Source: Natrinema sp. SYSU A 869 (GTDB lineage: Archaea; Halobacteriota; Halobacteria; Halobacteriales; Natrialbaceae). Taken from it: a DNA stretch of 64,000 nt. The position numbers were made by a program, and so were the translations under genes. Of the stretch, positions 63,353 to 64,000 are shown one piece after another. The notes below the pieces were generated by a model. The model was not told where the DNA came from, searched no databases, and was given only the letters and a program-made list of their open reading frames with translations. The first letter of the stretch is position 1; every line of letters starts with the position of its first letter. The DNA lies in NCBI RefSeq assembly GCF_019879105.1, contig NZ_CP082248.1, positions 1 through 64,000 of the forward strand, given 5' to 3'.

Positions 63353-64000
63353 ATGGAGTACCACGAGGCAGTCAACTATCTGGAGAGTCTGGACCGTTCC
63401 CGTCCGAAGCTCGGGACGGAGACGACCGCTAGGATGCTATCCGCTCTCGGAGATCCACACGAGAAAGTCGACTGCGTCCAGATAGCGGGGTCGAACGGGA
63501 AAGGGAGCACAGCGGTGATGCTCGAACGGGTACTGCGGGAAGCGGGCCTTAACGTCGGCCTATATACCTCCCCAGACCTGAACGACTTCCGCGAGCGGAT
63601 CCGGATCAACGGAGGGAAAGTCTCGAAGGAACGCGTCCGATCGTTCGTCGAGGAGATCAAACCATGTCTCTCACGACTGCGCGGCGACGGTGACTGTCCA
63701 ACGTACTTTGAGGTACTGACCGTACTCGCATTGCAGCATTTTGGCAGTGAAGACGTCGATGTGGCAGTCCTCGAAGTCGGTATCGGTGGTCGGCACGACG
63801 CAACGAGCGTCGTAGACCCAGTGGCCGGTGCCGTCACGAACGTGAGCCTAGAGCACACCGACGTTCTCGGCGAGACGATCGAAGAGATCGCCCGAGACAA
63901 AGCGCAAGTCGCACCGGACGGGAAACAGCTCGTAACGAGTGCAAATGGCGAAGCGCTCGAGGCGATCCGATCCGAAACGGAGGTCGTCACTGTGGGCGAA
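63353..64000 (+). CDS. folC: Folylpolyglutamate/dihydrofolate synthase FolC, 5' part (runs off the window)
   Basis: The first 216 residues: YHEAVNYLESLDRSRPKLGT, ETTARMLSALGDP, P-loop VQIAGSNGKGSTAVMLERVL, GLYTSPDLNDFRERIRINGG, YFEVLTVLALQHF, VAVLEVGIGGRHDATSVVDP, VTNVSLEHTDVLGETIEEIA (Mg and folate site). Adds glutamate to dihydropteroate or to folates. In haloarchaea this N-terminal module is often fused to FolP (dihydropteroate synthase); the fusion cannot be judged here. It supports a real folate cofactor, and with pabAB it provides the carrier used by the C1 genes. Confidence 0.92.
   Translation, partial: MEYHEAVNYLESLDRSRPKLGTETTARMLSALGDPHEKVDCVQIAGSNGKGSTAVMLERVLREAGLNVGLYTSPDLNDFRERIRINGGKVSKERVRSFVEEIKPCLSRLRGDGDCPTYFEVLTVLALQHFGSEDVDVAVLEVGIGGRHDATSVVDPVAGAVTNVSLEHTDVLGETIEEIARDKAQVAPDGKQLVTSANGEALEAIRSETEVVTVGE

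Noticed and set aside
1-64000. CRISPR array, tRNA or rRNA genes, plasmid origin
   Set aside because: No regularly spaced direct repeats, no tRNA-like cloverleaf with T-loop consensus, no rRNA-like sequence and no orc/cdc6 or rep gene were seen.

Overview
The window is haloarchaeal chromosome or megaplasmid sequence. Proteins are rich in Asp/Glu, promoters are archaeal (TATA-like boxes about 25 nt upstream of leaderless starts), and there are many Halobacteria-restricted families: HalOD1, DUF7344, HTH_63 and small CPxCG zinc proteins. I see no rRNA, tRNA or CRISPR array. About 0-25 kb is an eroded accessory region; about 26-64 kb is a metabolic island.

Region 1 (1-15.7 kb): a patatin-like lipase, a decayed urocanase (hutU), a DUF234-type ATPase, truncated regulators, small HTH/HalOD1 proteins, two IS200/IS605-derived non-autonomous elements, an SDR gene cut by an IS with a clean AATGT target duplication, and a pile of IS6-type and IS630-type remnants. 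Region 2 (15.7-26 kb): PEP carboxylase, a pabB/pabA (or trpE/trpG) pair, and an NSS amino-acid symporter with its small subunit. The symporter lies between a 183-bp MITE and the full ISH3-type IS from which the MITE was derived. The whole 21416-25282 block has ATAAT on both sides, as a composite transposon would.

Region 3 (26-64 kb) reads as one pathway for N-methylated compounds (glycine betaine, dimethylglycine, sarcosine, perhaps creatinine) feeding folate one-carbon metabolism. It holds a BCCT transporter for uptake and two Rieske-type oxygenases for betaine demethylation. Two dimethylglycine/sarcosine dehydrogenases carry GcvT-like folate domains. FolD and PurU take methylene-THF to formate, and a glutathione-independent formaldehyde dehydrogenase takes free formaldehyde to formate. 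A NuoG/FdhF-type formate dehydrogenase with a NuoF-like partner oxidises formate. GlyA makes serine from glycine and methylene-THF, a serine/threonine dehydratase with a RidA-type protein gives pyruvate, and PEP carboxylase lies upstream. Folate supply is represented by pabAB and folC at the right edge. A creatininase-family enzyme, an AOR-like protein, a GlcG-like protein, a two-HTH regulator and a CobW GTPase sit among them.

Oddities include a second oxygenase that has lost its Rieske cluster but keeps a nearly identical catalytic half, an AOR without its usual Fe-S cysteines, a NuoF-like subunit with eroded NADH and cluster motifs, and a long structured leader before folD. At least thirteen reading-frame breaks are single-base losses, nearly all in short homopolymer runs and often in otherwise perfect genes. 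Before calling these pseudogenes, consider assembly errors. I give reconstructed gene spans and state the break positions.
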